A stretch of DNA of 64,000 nt from Tetragonia tetragonoides (Eukaryota; Streptophyta; Magnoliopsida; Caryophyllales; Aizoaceae), in NCBI GenBank assembly GCA_038025085.1, contig CM076139.1:24073307-24137306 (forward strand), given 5' to 3'. Positions 48,211 to 59,949 of the stretch are shown piece after piece (the first letter of the stretch is position 1; every line of letters starts with the position of its first letter). A model generated the notes under the pieces. That model had not been told where the DNA came from and made no database searches. It saw only the letters and a program-made list of their open reading frames with translations. The position numbers and the translations under genes are program-made.

Positions 48211-50700
48211 AGAGCTTTAGAAAAGTGACGGTCAAAGTATTTGCCAAAAATGCCTGCAATGCTTTAAAAATGCTTTATATTAGAAAAAGATGCGATAAAA
48301 GTAAATCCTGACTGCCTATGGTCAGGGTTACATGCTTTGCGAATGCAGACGCTGTGCTATTTGCGATAGTCCAGTCGTCGAAAAGCTTTGAGTCACTCCT
48401 GTGCCTTGCTTTTCAGACATGGTGCTAATTGTAATAGCCCATCGTCGGAGAGTTATCCGTTGCTCTCGTGCCTTCTTTTGCTTTGCTGAAATAATGCTTG
48501 TGTTTTGCTTTGTAACCTACATGTTAGTTCAATCAAATAGGATGACATAGAGAGTATGGGGATGCTACGGGGCAGACCCTAAGGACGGACCTTACTCAAT
48601 GCAACGGGACAGACCTTGCTGAATGCGATGGGACGGACCCAAAAGGACGGACCTTACTCTATGCAACGTGACAGACTTAAAAGGACGGACATTGCTAAAT
48701 GCGACGGGACGGACCCTACTCAATGCAACGTGACGGACCCAAAAGGACGGACCTTGCTAAATGCGACAGGACGGACCCAAAAGGAATGTTAGAAACAAAA
48801 CTCCAAATGTAGACACTCAAATTTAAGCGCATTCAATGTTATATCTGTGTGCTATGCATGTGTCTCGGAGACAAAAAGTTCTTAGTGAGTGCAAATGAAT
48901 GAAATGGCACTCAAAGTGTGCAAATACAATGCTAACTAGGCCTACAGCTCCATGAAACCTAGTTGTGGATAATGATGCATGTGACTCAATAGTTATGACA
49001 TATATGCAATGCTTAGAAGACTGGACTTCAAGGGATAACAGAGAGACTTCATTTTATTTGCAAAAGGATTTTTGTTTCCAAAAGTGTCCCTCTTAAGCCA
49101 TGAGATGTATGAATGATTGGTGCCTCTGAGGCAAGGGCGAAGCCCTCAGTTTACTGGTTGGACCGTAAAGCGAGCAAGCTCATGCGGGTGAGATTTCAAG
49201 TATTCAAACATCTTTCGCCAATAATAGGAGGAATCGAAGCCCCCAGTATGCATAAAGTGATCACATGAGGAACTCCATGAAGATGCCAAGTGATGGATGC
49301 TTAGTTATAGTTATTGATCCAAGAAAAGATGGCTACGGAAGCCACAAACTATGAGTAGAGAGTCAATGTAAAGTGGAGAATTCTAGGGTAGAGATGTGAG
49401 ATTATGAAAGAAATGGGGCTTGGTGCAAAAAATAGAAATTATGGGAAGATTGCGTGAGATAGGGAGATGATAAAGGGGAGCAAATTCAAAACCAAGTCTT
49501 AGGCTCTAAAAGGGGTAAAATCACAAAAATTTTGAAACCCTTAAAATTTTGAGTTGCCATTGATGAAGTGATATTATTAAGTTAGAACCTTTAATGAATC
49601 CCATGTGTAATTGCAAATGGGTCTTGAGACTGAGAACGATTAGAGTACGGTCGGGCCTCAAAGAGGTTACCTACGTATCCACAGAGGAATCAGGCCAAAA
49701 CGTAGTTCGAGGACCTTTAATTTTTAGTGCCCTAACTTTGGCCTGGATCATTGTCTTGGATGATCGGCCCAGCGGGCTTGCCATTTTTGCCTAAGTCATT
49801 GAATGAACAAACTTAGCGGGCTTTTAAATGATTATGCCCTAACTTTTTCCTAGGCCGCCCTTTTGGGTTTCCAACCTAGCGGGCTCTTTTTTTTATGGTT
49901 CACACACAATCTTTAATGATTCATACCTCTAAGAGGTCATTTGGGTTGTAATGTTAGGCCAAGGTGCGGGTTGCCAAAGAATGGATAAGAAGGCTCAAAG
50001 TCCCATAAAAGCCCCCAGTGTGCTGGGTGTCACTTGATATTTCAAGGTGAGGAAACTCTCTTGATATTTGGTTCACTTTTGATGCAATTGAAACTTTTGT
50101 TCCTCTCTTTTGAATTTTCGACATTCTGCCTCTTTTTTTAGGATATTTGCTTCTCATGAGATTTGGTGACACTTAGAAATTGTTGCACACTTACCATACC
50201 TCGGGTTTGGATAAATGTGGTTCAAGAAAGAATGTGGCTTGTGTTTGATGGCTCAAATGGGCTCCAAGTGGTAATATGCATTGTGGGTGAAAGGATAATA
50301 ATTAAGGGTGTCAAAAGAATGCCTCATGTCCTTAGTACGACTTAAAGGATGTGTGTCCCTTTTTTATTTTATTTTTCTTTCTTCTTTTTTTTTTTTTTGA
50401 GGTCCTCTTCTTAATAGTTAAGGTCCTTTGCATTGATCAAGTTTGGCAACTCAGATTCATCATTGGGTTTGCAATTATGAGAAATTCCATGAATGAAAAA
50501 AGAAATGTAGGCCTATTTTATTCAATCAAAAGAAAGTAGTACAATGCTGTAAGGGAAATCCTAAGACAAGACTTGACTCGACAAAGAAAGAAAGAGGACA
50601 GAGAATTCTCCAACTATGACTCTATGATATTTGAGTTTGGGCTTCGCGACTGGGCTAGGCGTCCAATTCAAACACTTGGGTTCATGGTTCACAGCGCAGG
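48211..50700. other. non-coding interior of Gypsy B
   Basis: No gene. It holds a minisatellite (48577-48785), two PPT-like motifs (49237-49250 and 50007-50023), the shared phrase GTTACCTACGTATCC near 49668, and a T-rich run near 50385. It is similar to the interior of G. Confidence 0.7.
48577..48785. repeat. GGACGGACC minisatellite in Gypsy B
   Basis: Repeats combining GGACGGACCTTACTCAATGC, AACGGGACAGACC and CCCAAAAGGACGG, about ten GGAC(A/G)GACC cores in 210 bp. A short-period array in the same relative place as the minisatellite of A, but with a different unit. Confidence 0.85.
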
Positions 50701-51786
50701 AATAGTTTCATCGTCGATCAAATCTTGGATCTCGCGCTTCAAGTCCACTCATTCTTCAGTCATATGACCTTTTCCTTGATGGTACTTGTAGTAGGCATTA
50801 TTATTCCAATTCTTGCCTCTCTTATTGGGCTCTAAGTCCGGTGTGGGACCGATTGCCGAAATAAAGCCTTTTTGGAGAAGTTTGTCAAATGCTTCATCTT
50901 GTGTCATGCTAAGAGGTGTGTATACTCTTTTATGCCTACTTATAATGACATTGACTTCATTTTCTTGGTTGAACGAGCCTCCACTATTAGAGCCATGCTT
51001 GCCTTGCTTGTTGCTTAATTGGGTGAGGTGGTCATCTTCAATGGCCATGCCAACTTCAACTAGTTGGGCATAAGTAGTGATCGGCTGGAATATCATGTGC
51101 TCACGATACTTAGGTGCCAAGTTGTTGACAAGCATTCTAACTTGATCCCTTTTAGATGGGCGATCAATCATTTCGGCGACCTTGGTCCTCCATCGTCTCA
51201 CAAAGTTGGTTATTCTTTCTTCATCACCTTGCTTGGTTATCTCTAACTCTCTCAATGTCATGGGTGGCAAGATATTGTTAGCATATCTCTCAAGAAATAA
51301 GGTGGATAAGTCTTCCCACTTCTGTAGCTTTTGAGTGGGTAGCTTGAAGAACCAGGCCCTAACAGCAGGGTCCAAGGTTAGAGGAAAGAGGTGAACATAC
51401 AGATCATGTTCAACTTCTCTAAGGCCCAATGCTGTAGTAAAAGCTCTAATGTGATCTTGTGGATCATCAGTTCCTTTGAAATTGGGAACTTGAGGCATGA
51501 AAAACTATGTGGGCAATTTTCCCTTAATGTGGGGAGAAAAGCCTTCAGAATTGGCTATCATGTCGTTAAAGATGCGTTTTTTGCGTAAAATAGACTCGAG
51601 CCTATTTAGCTTAGCTTGAAGTTCTTGGACCTCTTTAGTGGGAGGTTTGGGCTTGTCATCATTCGGAATGAGTTCCTCGAGATCCTTGGTGTAAGGATCG
51701 AGCTTAGCGATCTTAGCCTCTAATTCAATGAACCTAGCATTCATGGTAATCATTTGGGCTTGCGTCTTTTCTGTATCTCCAAACAT
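50701..51786 (-). pseudogene. gag: Gypsy B Gag
   Basis: The frame opens at 51786 with a coiled-coil rich N-terminus and reaches SPHIKGKLPT. A TAG at 51506-51508 stands where related Gags have Lys (KLPAKF). It then resumes with MPQVPNFKGTDDPQDHIRAF, RAWFFKLPTQKLQKWEDL, RELEITKQGDEERIT, RRWRTKVAEMIDRPSKRDQV. The zinc-binding tail reads YYKYHQGKGHMTEE, then a TGA near 50746 replaces the next Cys codon; VDLKREIQDLIDDETI follows in frame to a stop near 50690. So only two point changes separate it from an open frame. No pol follows. Confidence 0.88.
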
Positions 51787-53498
51787 ATTGGGCTTAGGTT
51801 CCTTCGATTAAACTTGGGCTTTTCAAATCCTGGATGCAATTCTCAACTTAGTAAGGGACACTTAGGAGGGAAATTCGAAAAAAGGCTTTCAGATAAATGA
51901 CAAACTCTTATATTGACCCTTGAAGTCCAAATATGGGAACTCTATTTGCAAACTTGACATGAACATGCAATGAAGACTCTTTTTAGATACCTTGTGGCCT
52001 TCGACTTGATGATTGAAACTATATTAGGTGAACGATTGTGATGCAAGACTCTATAGTGTCCTAGACATGCCTAAAATGATTTACACATGCATATGATAAG
52101 AGAAAATCTATAATGTCCTAGAATGATATGCAGTGTTATATGCGATGTCCTATATGTATGCACACATTATCTAGTATTAGATGCATGATGAAGCTACTCA
52201 CCTATGGCAAGTGGGTGTATGCAAGATTCTAAGATGATGCAAAATGATATGCAATGAAATCTAAAATGATTCTATATGTCCTAGCATATGGAGCTTCTAA
52301 AAATGAAATGCAATGCAATTTTTTGATTTTTTATAGTTAGTAGAAAGATGGGAAAAGAATCTAGAATAATCTCTCAATATGGTAACTTCTCAAGGAGACC
52401 TAATTTGTTTTGGAAATTTTGCCGATGCAAGTAACGTATTTTAACCAATGATCTTTCAACTTTTTTATTAAAAAGGAAAAAGCAAAAATACTCTTGACTC
52501 AAGAAATAGATAATATTGCTATTGACTTGCAAAATAAGTAAAGGGAAAAAGGATGAACCTAGACCCTAAATAAAATATGAGAAGCAAAAGATTACTCTTC
52601 ACTTACTATGGGAACAACATTTTTTAGACTTGGGGAAGGGGAAAGATACTCTTGACTTGAAATGGAAAGTATAAAGACATTACTCTTGACTTGCCATAAA
52701 ACTCTTGACTTAGATATGGAAAATATATCCCGGACTCAAGAAAAGTAAAATATATTATTGACTTGCTTAAGGAAAGAAATAAGACTCTTTTTTATTTTTG
52801 GAAAAGATCATTGGTCGAAATATATTACTTGCTCGAAATTGATTTTCTTGGAAAATTAGTCTCCCTAATATGGTTACTAGCATCGTCGGGAAGATTCATG
52901 GATCCTACTTCCTAAAAAGAAAAGATTCTAGACTCGATCTTAAGTTAGTTTACAAAGTTTGTCAGATACACAAATAGGAAACTTCCTATACTCTAGACCA
53001 CTAAGATCCTAAAGGGACCTAATCTAGCGATCTAAGAAAAAAAATCACATAACAAGAAAACAATCAATCACAAAAAGGCAAGCAATCAATTAATTAAGCA
53101 CCTTGAATGGACCATGGGACTAAATGCAATGGTTGACGCAATCTATGGTTTATATATGGTAACCCACGACCGGATGCGTTTCATCATCTATGGGATGCAT
53201 AGTAAAACTAGACGTACCGTTTCACTTATCTCGAATGAAAACATGTAAATGTCATGGGGTGGAACACGACTATGTGCAAGGCAATTCAGAACTAGTGGGT
53301 CACTAACCAAGTCATAGACAATGCTCCAAAGGTAGATCCTATTATGGTGTGGTGTTGTCTTTCGACATCTTGCGAAGATAACACATGCAAATGGATGATA
53401 TGAATGCAAAGCAATAATGAACGCAGAAAGGCCTTGAACCAAGAAATATGAATTAATAATCAACATGGATAAGCTTTCGAATTACGCTCTCTTATTAA
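51787..53498. other. 5' leader of Gypsy B
   Basis: About 1.7 kb of non-coding leader, with repeated ACTCTTGACTTG phrases (about 52490-52780). No gene recognised. Confidence 0.65.
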
Positions 53499-53518
53499 AT
53501 CCCCAGTTGAGTCGCCAC
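53499..53518 (-). other. primer binding site of Gypsy B
   Basis: The minus strand reads AGTGGCGACTCAACTGGGGA. TGGCGACTC is compatible with a tRNA-Arg primer. Confidence 0.6.
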
Positions 53519-55363
53519 TGTAAGAACCCTCGCCTTTCGGCGCTAATTGAAATATTTATAATTGGAATTAATGGCTCTTAAATAATACGTCATATGCAAC
53601 ATGATTAATTGTGCTAGGGGAAATAATAAGCAAATAGTGAAGTCGCCACCAATTTTTAAGAAAATAATTGGAAATCATCAACAGTGCACCCAACTCCTAG
53701 TGGGAATTGACTCATATCCAAAAGGGGCCAAAGATTGAGTTCGGGGGTGTGGGTACAAAAAAGATAAAACAAATACTATCTAAATCGCTCGAATTAACAG
53801 CATCTACTAATCTTATCCATGTTGATTCTTAATTCACATCGCAAGGTTCCATACAAATCCGGTCGTCCAAGACCCTAAATTAACTAGGTGGGTTGAACAT
53901 ATCAAATTACTAACGTTATCGCTTTGCACATCTTATCCAATTGCGTGCATTAATTAACAAGCATAAACCAATAAATAATAAGATAAAAGAAATAAATCTC
54001 CACCTTACCTTTCTTGCTAAACGCGCCAAATTGCATATGCACACCAATAAAATTGTTAGTAGCTTCAATGGAAGTAAAATAAGAATTATATACAAAATAA
54101 TAAAAATATGCTAATATGAAATTTCGGGCTAATTACATGCGAAAACCCTAACTATATGCTAACATGCTAATTCAATATGCTAATCATGCAAAGATGCAAT
54201 ATTTACACTAAACATGCATTAAACTAATTACAACAAAATCAATTATCTAGACATGAATATTATTAATAAAAAAACTAAAATAATCAAAACATGATATACA
54301 AACAAACCATAATCATAATCAAAGTAAAATATGATTTAAAAAAAGAGTTTTGAAAGATTGAGAAAATTGCCTTCAGGTTAACCTTTTGTTGCACTAGAAT
54401 TGAATGTCAATTGCTCTTGTATTTGCTCTTGCTTGTGTGTATGGAGTTGCTCTTGAATAGTGGTTGAAGAAAGCTTGAATTGATTTGATTATGATTGTAT
54501 GAGAGAGAGGAGAGAGAGAATTAGGGTTCCTCTTAAGTGCAATCCCGTAATAATCAGTGTTGCTCCCGAAAAAGGGAGTTTAGAGGGGTATTTATAGGGA
54601 TTGGGCCGAAAAGGAGGTCAAATTATGGCTTTCGGGCCAAAAACGATGTTCAGCGGCTCCTCGGAGCGCCGTTGGGGGCTCAGCGGCCCTCGATAATGCC
54701 GCATGAGTCCAGCGGCCTACTGCTGGGCTCCAGCGGTGGGGCCACTTAGGCCAGCAGCGGGGAAATTCGTCCCCGCTGCCATGAAAATGTCGTTCGAGCG
54801 CTCGTTTGAGCTCAGATTTGCCTGATTCTTGGTGCGTTGGATTCCATGTTCAAAGGGATTTCTTTTGACATATTGTGGGCTCAATTATAACAAGTATCCT
54901 ATGAGTTATGACTCCAACACTAGAGAGGTATCCTTTCAGCGCATTAATCAATCATCGGATCATATCTCTTTCGTTTCTAATGGGATTTTTGCCCATAATC
55001 ATTGGAAAGCTAATTCAAAGTGGAATACAAGTCTAGTGGGCTAATAATCCAATTAATCCTTGCATGGCTAAAAATAATTCTTGAACCGTGATATGCGGAT
55101 ATGAGAAAATCATTTTTAGCCCATAACTTCATTAAAACATAACTTTTGACTCCGGTGTCCGATTGGGACAAATCAGATGGCATTGGAAAGCTTATGGCAA
55201 GGGCTATTTGTGGGTACGTCAATCAATGACATCCTAAGTGAGGATGGATAAAGGGTTTTAAATGAGCATAAGTACGTCGAGCATTAGCATTCGTTTATTT
55301 AACATGATTATAGGTTCTCATCATTGGGCGTTACGCCAGAGGGGACACATTTGGGTGTCTACA
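53519..55363 (-). repeat. 5' LTR of Gypsy B (1845 bp)
   Basis: The minus strand begins TGTAGACACCC at 55363 and ends GGGTTCTTACA at 53519. It contains TATAAATA at 54589-54596 (minus) and a GC block at 54650-54780 upstream, with repeated CAGCGGC and GGCTC motifs. Confidence 0.88.
54589..54596 (-). promoter_or_regulatory. TATA box of LTR B
   Basis: TATAAATA on the minus strand, about 55 bp downstream of the GC block at 54650-54780. Confidence 0.55.
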
Positions 55364-55368
55364 CTCTA

Positions 55369-56313
55369 CTAACTCAAGTTTGCTTAATAATTTAAAGACA
55401 TGATTCCCACACAAACTGGATTAGCAACCTAGACTTAGACTATTAATTGGTTCATCACAAGCATCACAACATTTATTATTGACCCTTATTTAGACATGCA
55501 TTCGATTGACAAGTTGAGCATTACAACGACTAGACATGCTTGGAATTGAAAGACAATATTTAGTAAGCAATAAAAGACATGATTGGCATGATATCTACAT
55601 TTTGGTTACTAGAAAATAAACAGTTAAGCAATTAATTTAATTTGAGCCCTCGGGAGTTAGTACCTGAACTGTAGGCTATTTAGCAAATGAATAGTAAAGA
55701 CAAGATCTCAAGCAAAGAATAAATTTGGAAGAAAGAGGGGGAAGTTCAGTGTTAATACTCCTGAGAATAGAGGTTGTCAACTGTAGACTGTGTGTTTTGA
55801 ACTGAGGGTCGAGGGTCATATTTATAGGGAAAGGAATAGGGTTGGACGAGTGAAGATTGGCCGAAAATCGGAGATTGGGCTAAAAAAAAAAGACGGGCCT
55901 GGAAGACCCAACGAGCGCAGCTGACGGCGCTGGCTTAAAATCCAGCGCCGTTGGCGGCTGTCAGCTTGCCAGCTGGATGTCGTCATTATGACGACATCCA
56001 GTCTATTTTAATTTTTGGAGGAATTTTAGTGTTCCGAAAATGTGAAAAGACTGTTTTACCCTTCTGCGATATATGACGGTTTTGCCCTCGATTAGCAATT
56101 TGGCAACTGGGATTCGGAAAAAGACACGAGAGGTGTCGTTGGAAAGCTCTTGAACGGGGCTTTTGAATGTGATCGAAATGAAGGAGTGATCGAGGAAAAA
56201 CCTGAGACCTTATTTTACCTATCAAAGCAAAAATAGCATTCAAGTTTATAACTTACTCCTTTCATCATCGGGCTTTTGCAAAGAAATCTGAAGATGCTTT
56301 TTTGGCGTCTACA
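55369..56313 (-). repeat. 5' LTR of Gypsy A, second segment
   Basis: Continues the LTR interrupted at 47367. It has TATAAATA at 55819-55826 and ends (minus-strand start) TGTAGACGCC at 56313, followed by the CTGTA target duplication. A 29-nt palindrome at 55973-56001 is absent from the 3' LTR. Confidence 0.92.
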
Positions 56314-56349
56314 CTGTAGTTTATGAAAATTTAAGAAGAGGTACCCTAT

Positions 56350-59300
56350 CTATACGATCTTTAACAGTCTCCTTGTTAAACGGGTCTCTTCATCAGTAAA
56401 AGCAGAACGCAAAGAGGGTACTTGCTCCAAAAGCTGACTTCTACGAGCTTGAAGAAGTTGTAGTTGTTGCTCAATATCAGATAACTTAGTAGACAAAGTC
56501 TGATAAACTCCTGCCTCTTTGTGAAGTAATGTATAAGATTCCTCGAGTTGAACGGACAATACATTCAAGGCAGCATCTGATATGGAAGCATCGTGAGAAT
56601 CTCGAATGAACTGAACAAGAACATCCACATTGCTAAGAATCAAACCCCTAATCAGGAAAAAGGGATTGAATATTAACAAATAAGTGTTGAAGCTCAGTTG
56701 CAATATCGACTTTAGAAATGTCAGAAGACAGGGCATCTATCAAGCTCATATTTTGAAGGCATATTTGCACCTGTAGAAGAGGATGGAATAGGCATTGAAT
56801 TACCTACAAAAAGAAGAAATTATGAGATAATGAATGTATAAATAAGCAAAAGTCCAGAATAAAAAGAATTCTAACCTATAGCAATCATTGTCTCAGAATA
56901 TGATGGCTGAGCAACCAAGTTTGTCTGTTGATCAAGAGAAGGATCAAGAGAGGATAAAGATGGACCCTCTGACCTAGGGTTATCTACTCCAACATCCTTT
57001 GAATCAGATGAAATAGATATCTCCACCCTACCTAAAAAAGGAACAAACTCTGTTATTTTAGAAAGTAAGGAGGAGCAAAAAAGAAAAGTAAAAATTCATA
57101 CTCGAAGGCGAAGTGATAATAGGAGCATGAATAAGAGAGAAATGTCCTGAAGAAACTGGAGGCGACGAATCCTCGACTATAGGCTCTGCATGAGGAACTA
57201 AGAAGAAAAATCAGTTTTTAATAACCAAAAAATCAAAGGGTTATTACAAAAGCAATAAAATTCATACTAGATGAATGGATTACTAGAGCCTGAGAATAGG
57301 CTCCACTATAGGCGTTGGGGAAGAAGAGACTGGTTCAGTTCCAATAGGAACCGCAAAAGACCTCCCTAAATAAAAGTAACATTTATAAGGGATACATATA
57401 AATATCCATAAAAGAATAGTAAGAGGATAGAGAAGTACCTCTACTTTGACGACGTCTAAAAATAAGAGGTTCTTCTGAAGAAGAATACCCAGACTCAACA
57501 ATAGGGTTTGGGGGCATAGAAGATGACCCTCCTCGACTCGAAGAAGGTATGTCCCTAGGGCGCTTCAAACTAGAAGATGAAGAAGGAGTAGGCAAAGGAG
57601 GAACCATGTTAAGAGGAGCAACAACAAGGGGTGGAACATTAACAGCACCTTCATTTGTTGTCTCCTCATCAGAAAATGCCTCTAGAACAAGCTACAACCA
57701 AACGAAACAGGTTACAAAAGTCATAAAAGAATTATGAAAAATAACTTACAGAAGAAAAGAAATACCTCAAGCAGAAAAGGAGGAGAGTCAAGAGCTCGAA
57801 AGGAAGCTAAGGCAGCAGCCTTCCCGTTAGGATCAGGGTAAAGAATCCCTAGAATAGCTTCAATCCGTGGTCGAAGGGAATCAGGATGCAGATAAGTAGA
57901 AGCAAACCTGTTCCACCATCGAACGAACCCAGGTTCAGCACGAGTAGCTCTCACCCAAGGAAGAATCTTCCTCTTGCTCCTATAGGTTGAGAGAGTACGT
58001 TGCTTTCGAAGGTATTGCTCATGACGACCAGCATCCTCCAATTTCTGACTAACCACATGACCCAGCAAATTGATCCTTGAAGACTAAGGGCAGTTGAGAG
58101 TATCAATGAAAGGGACAACACAAGTCTATACCAACCCAAATTGTCTAGCAACAACCTGGGGATTATAGACCTCTACACCCATCTCATGGGAATCAACAAA
58201 AAGGAGGTCACGAGCATATAAGACAGAGTTCCAAAAAGGTTGACCTTGGTTTTCAATAATGAGGAAAGGGTTGAAAGAAGACAATCATTCAGGAATGGCT
58301 AATGGAACAGGGTCAACATCATCAGGAACAACACCCATTTTCGAGCAGGGTGCCAAGTAAAGGAAGAAGGCTTCGAAAGAAACTCAAGCATAACTCGAGG
58401 GAAATCATTGGAAATAGAAGGGGCACACTTATTGAAAACAGCTTTTGCAACAGAACCCCACTCTATTCGAGGAGATCTATTACAATTAATAAGAGAACCT
58501 AGATAATTCTCTGTTTCAGTTCAAAGCTGGAGCTCATACGCCTCATCTGATGAAGTATGGACTAAGTGAGGGTAATAAACATGTGCCTAAACAGTTAAGA
58601 TCCACAAAGGACAAGTCTGGTGGTAGATTCGAGAAGGGTTAATGACCATTTGTTTCAATCCTCGATATAATTGAGCTAAAAGAAAAGGGGCCACGGGGAA
58701 AGGGCCTTCTATCGAAGCCACATTGGCTGCTAAATGGAGAAAGGTACGACTTATATTACAAGACTTTCCCATACACAATCGACTAAAAACATAACCTAGG
58801 AAAAGAATGAGTTGTCCCTTCGTAACAGGACCAGAATGCAACTAAAGGGTACTCACTGCACTCCAGAATTTTTTCTGGCCTAAAAAAAGAGAAGTCGGTT
58901 TTAAATACTCCTCTTCGACTACGGAAGAACAACGAATATAGCTAAGCCCTACAAATGACATATCAGGGCTAAGACCAATAAAAAATGCTATATCCTCGAG
59001 GGTGACAGTTTGAATACCACTACCCGAAATAAAACAGTTATTGGCAGGATTCCAAGATAACAAAATAGCAAGAGAGACATTAGCCTCAAAAGGAATGGTT
59101 TTGAAAAGAGCCAAACGAATGAAGTCATAAATCTGGTTATCCTTCCAGCGACCATGAAAATCACTAAAACGACCAAACCATTTGCGTGGAAAGCTATCCC
59201 AAACGTCATTTACCCAACCATGAAGGGGCTTGTTCCCACAATGTAAAAAAGGACGCTCGAAAGCTTTACCAGAATAGAATAAAGAACGACAAGATTGAAA

Positions 59301-59561
59301 ATTAGGAAACACCTGATCGAATTGAGAGAGAAAAGCTTCATCTTCTTCCAAGAAAGATTTCGAATCGAAATTAGGTCCAAACGAGAAGCCAGGAAGCCCA
59401 TTCGAAGAAAAAGGAGGTTCAGAAGGGGACGTAACCACAGCATTTCGATGCTGAAGCCTCAAAGGATTGTCTTTGATTATATTGTAATGATGAACAGCAT
59501 CTTGAGCCCCTTGAAGATCATGAACATCCTTTAAGTCAAGGAAAGGCTCAAAATTAGCCAT
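56350..59561 (-). pseudogene. PMD gene with coiled-coil tail, multi-exon, antisense cargo of Gypsy C
   Basis: Probable start at 59561 (MANFEPFLDLKDVHD). Likely exons: 59561-57766, 57691-57439, 57365-57268, 57197-57102, 57031-56876, 56803-56771, 56647 to a stop near 56350, nearly all with GT/AG borders. Exon 1 encodes PF10536-type features: RLALFKTIPFEANVSLAILL, SWNPANNCFISGSGIQTVTL, EDIAFFIGLSPDM, then the IEGPFPVAPFLLAQLYRGL region and EVYNPQVVARQFGLV. The middle exons are Ser/Pro-rich, and the last encodes a Leu/Gln-rich coiled coil (STKLSDIEQQLQLLQARRSQ). In-frame stops at 58838-58840, near 58588 and 58507, near 58286, and later ones plus a frameshift near 58330 make it a pseudogene. It has its own TATAAATA at 59669-59676 and lies antisense to pol just before the 3' LTR. 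Confidence 0.8.
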
Positions 59562-59668
59562 TGATGAACGAAGAGAAGAGGAAGAAATTGAAGATGAAGA
59601 GTTTTCTGGAATTTGGGGATTAAAGTGAAGAGAGAGAAAGAGGTGAGAAACGAAGAAATTAGAAGAGA

Positions 59669-59676
59669 TATTTATA
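59669..59676 (-). promoter_or_regulatory. TATA box of the PMD gene in Gypsy C
   Basis: TATAAATA on the minus strand about 108 bp before the ATG at 59561. About 86 bp further upstream TTTCCCGC (59762-59769, minus) matches the plant E2F consensus TTTSSCGC. Confidence 0.6.
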
Positions 59677-59822
59677 ATGGTGTTAGTCATCATTAACTGT
59701 AAAACACGACTACCCATGATCAATGAAGAGACACATGCAAAAACGGATGTACCATCAAAGCGCGGGAAATGAAGCGCCAACAGTACAATAATACAAAATA
59801 AACTCGAAAGGTTTATATGGGT

Positions 59823-59836
59823 ATTAGGGGGGCAGT
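59823..59836 (+). other. polypurine tract of Gypsy C
   Basis: ATTAGGGGGGCAGT directly before the 3' LTR start at 59837. Confidence 0.75.
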
Positions 59837-59917
59837 TGTTACACACGAAATAAAATAAACTTAAAATACAGTAGATAAATTGACCAAAGAAAGGTCAAAG
59901 TCAAATATATAAAAGTC

Positions 59918-59949
<32 letters not shown>

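Larger units (their letters stand above)
47368..55363 (-). mobile_element. Gypsy element B, gag-only (TR-GAG-like), minus strand, 7996 bp
   Basis: Inserted in the 5' LTR of A with a perfect CTCTA duplication (47363-47367 and 55364-55368). LTRs are 47368-48193 (3') and 53519-55363 (5'). The minus-strand order is PBS, gag, long non-coding interior, polypurine tract. No protease, RT, RNase H or integrase is seen, matching the class of LTR elements with only GAG described in plants; movement would need enzymes from a related element. Confidence 0.9.
32366..56313 (-). mobile_element. Ty3/Gypsy (Tat-type) element A, minus strand, split by element B
   Basis: Flanked by CTGTA on both sides (32361-32365 and 56314-56318). 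The 3' LTR is 32366-33672 (1307 bp). The 5' LTR is 47019-47367 plus 55369-56313 (1294 bp once element B and its duplication are removed). Minus-strand order: PBS, gag, then directly integrase (protease, RT and RNase H deleted), a segment with two plus-strand genes (DUF7745-like and PMD), a minisatellite, the CACTA insertion, polypurine tract and 3' LTR. Confidence 0.92.
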
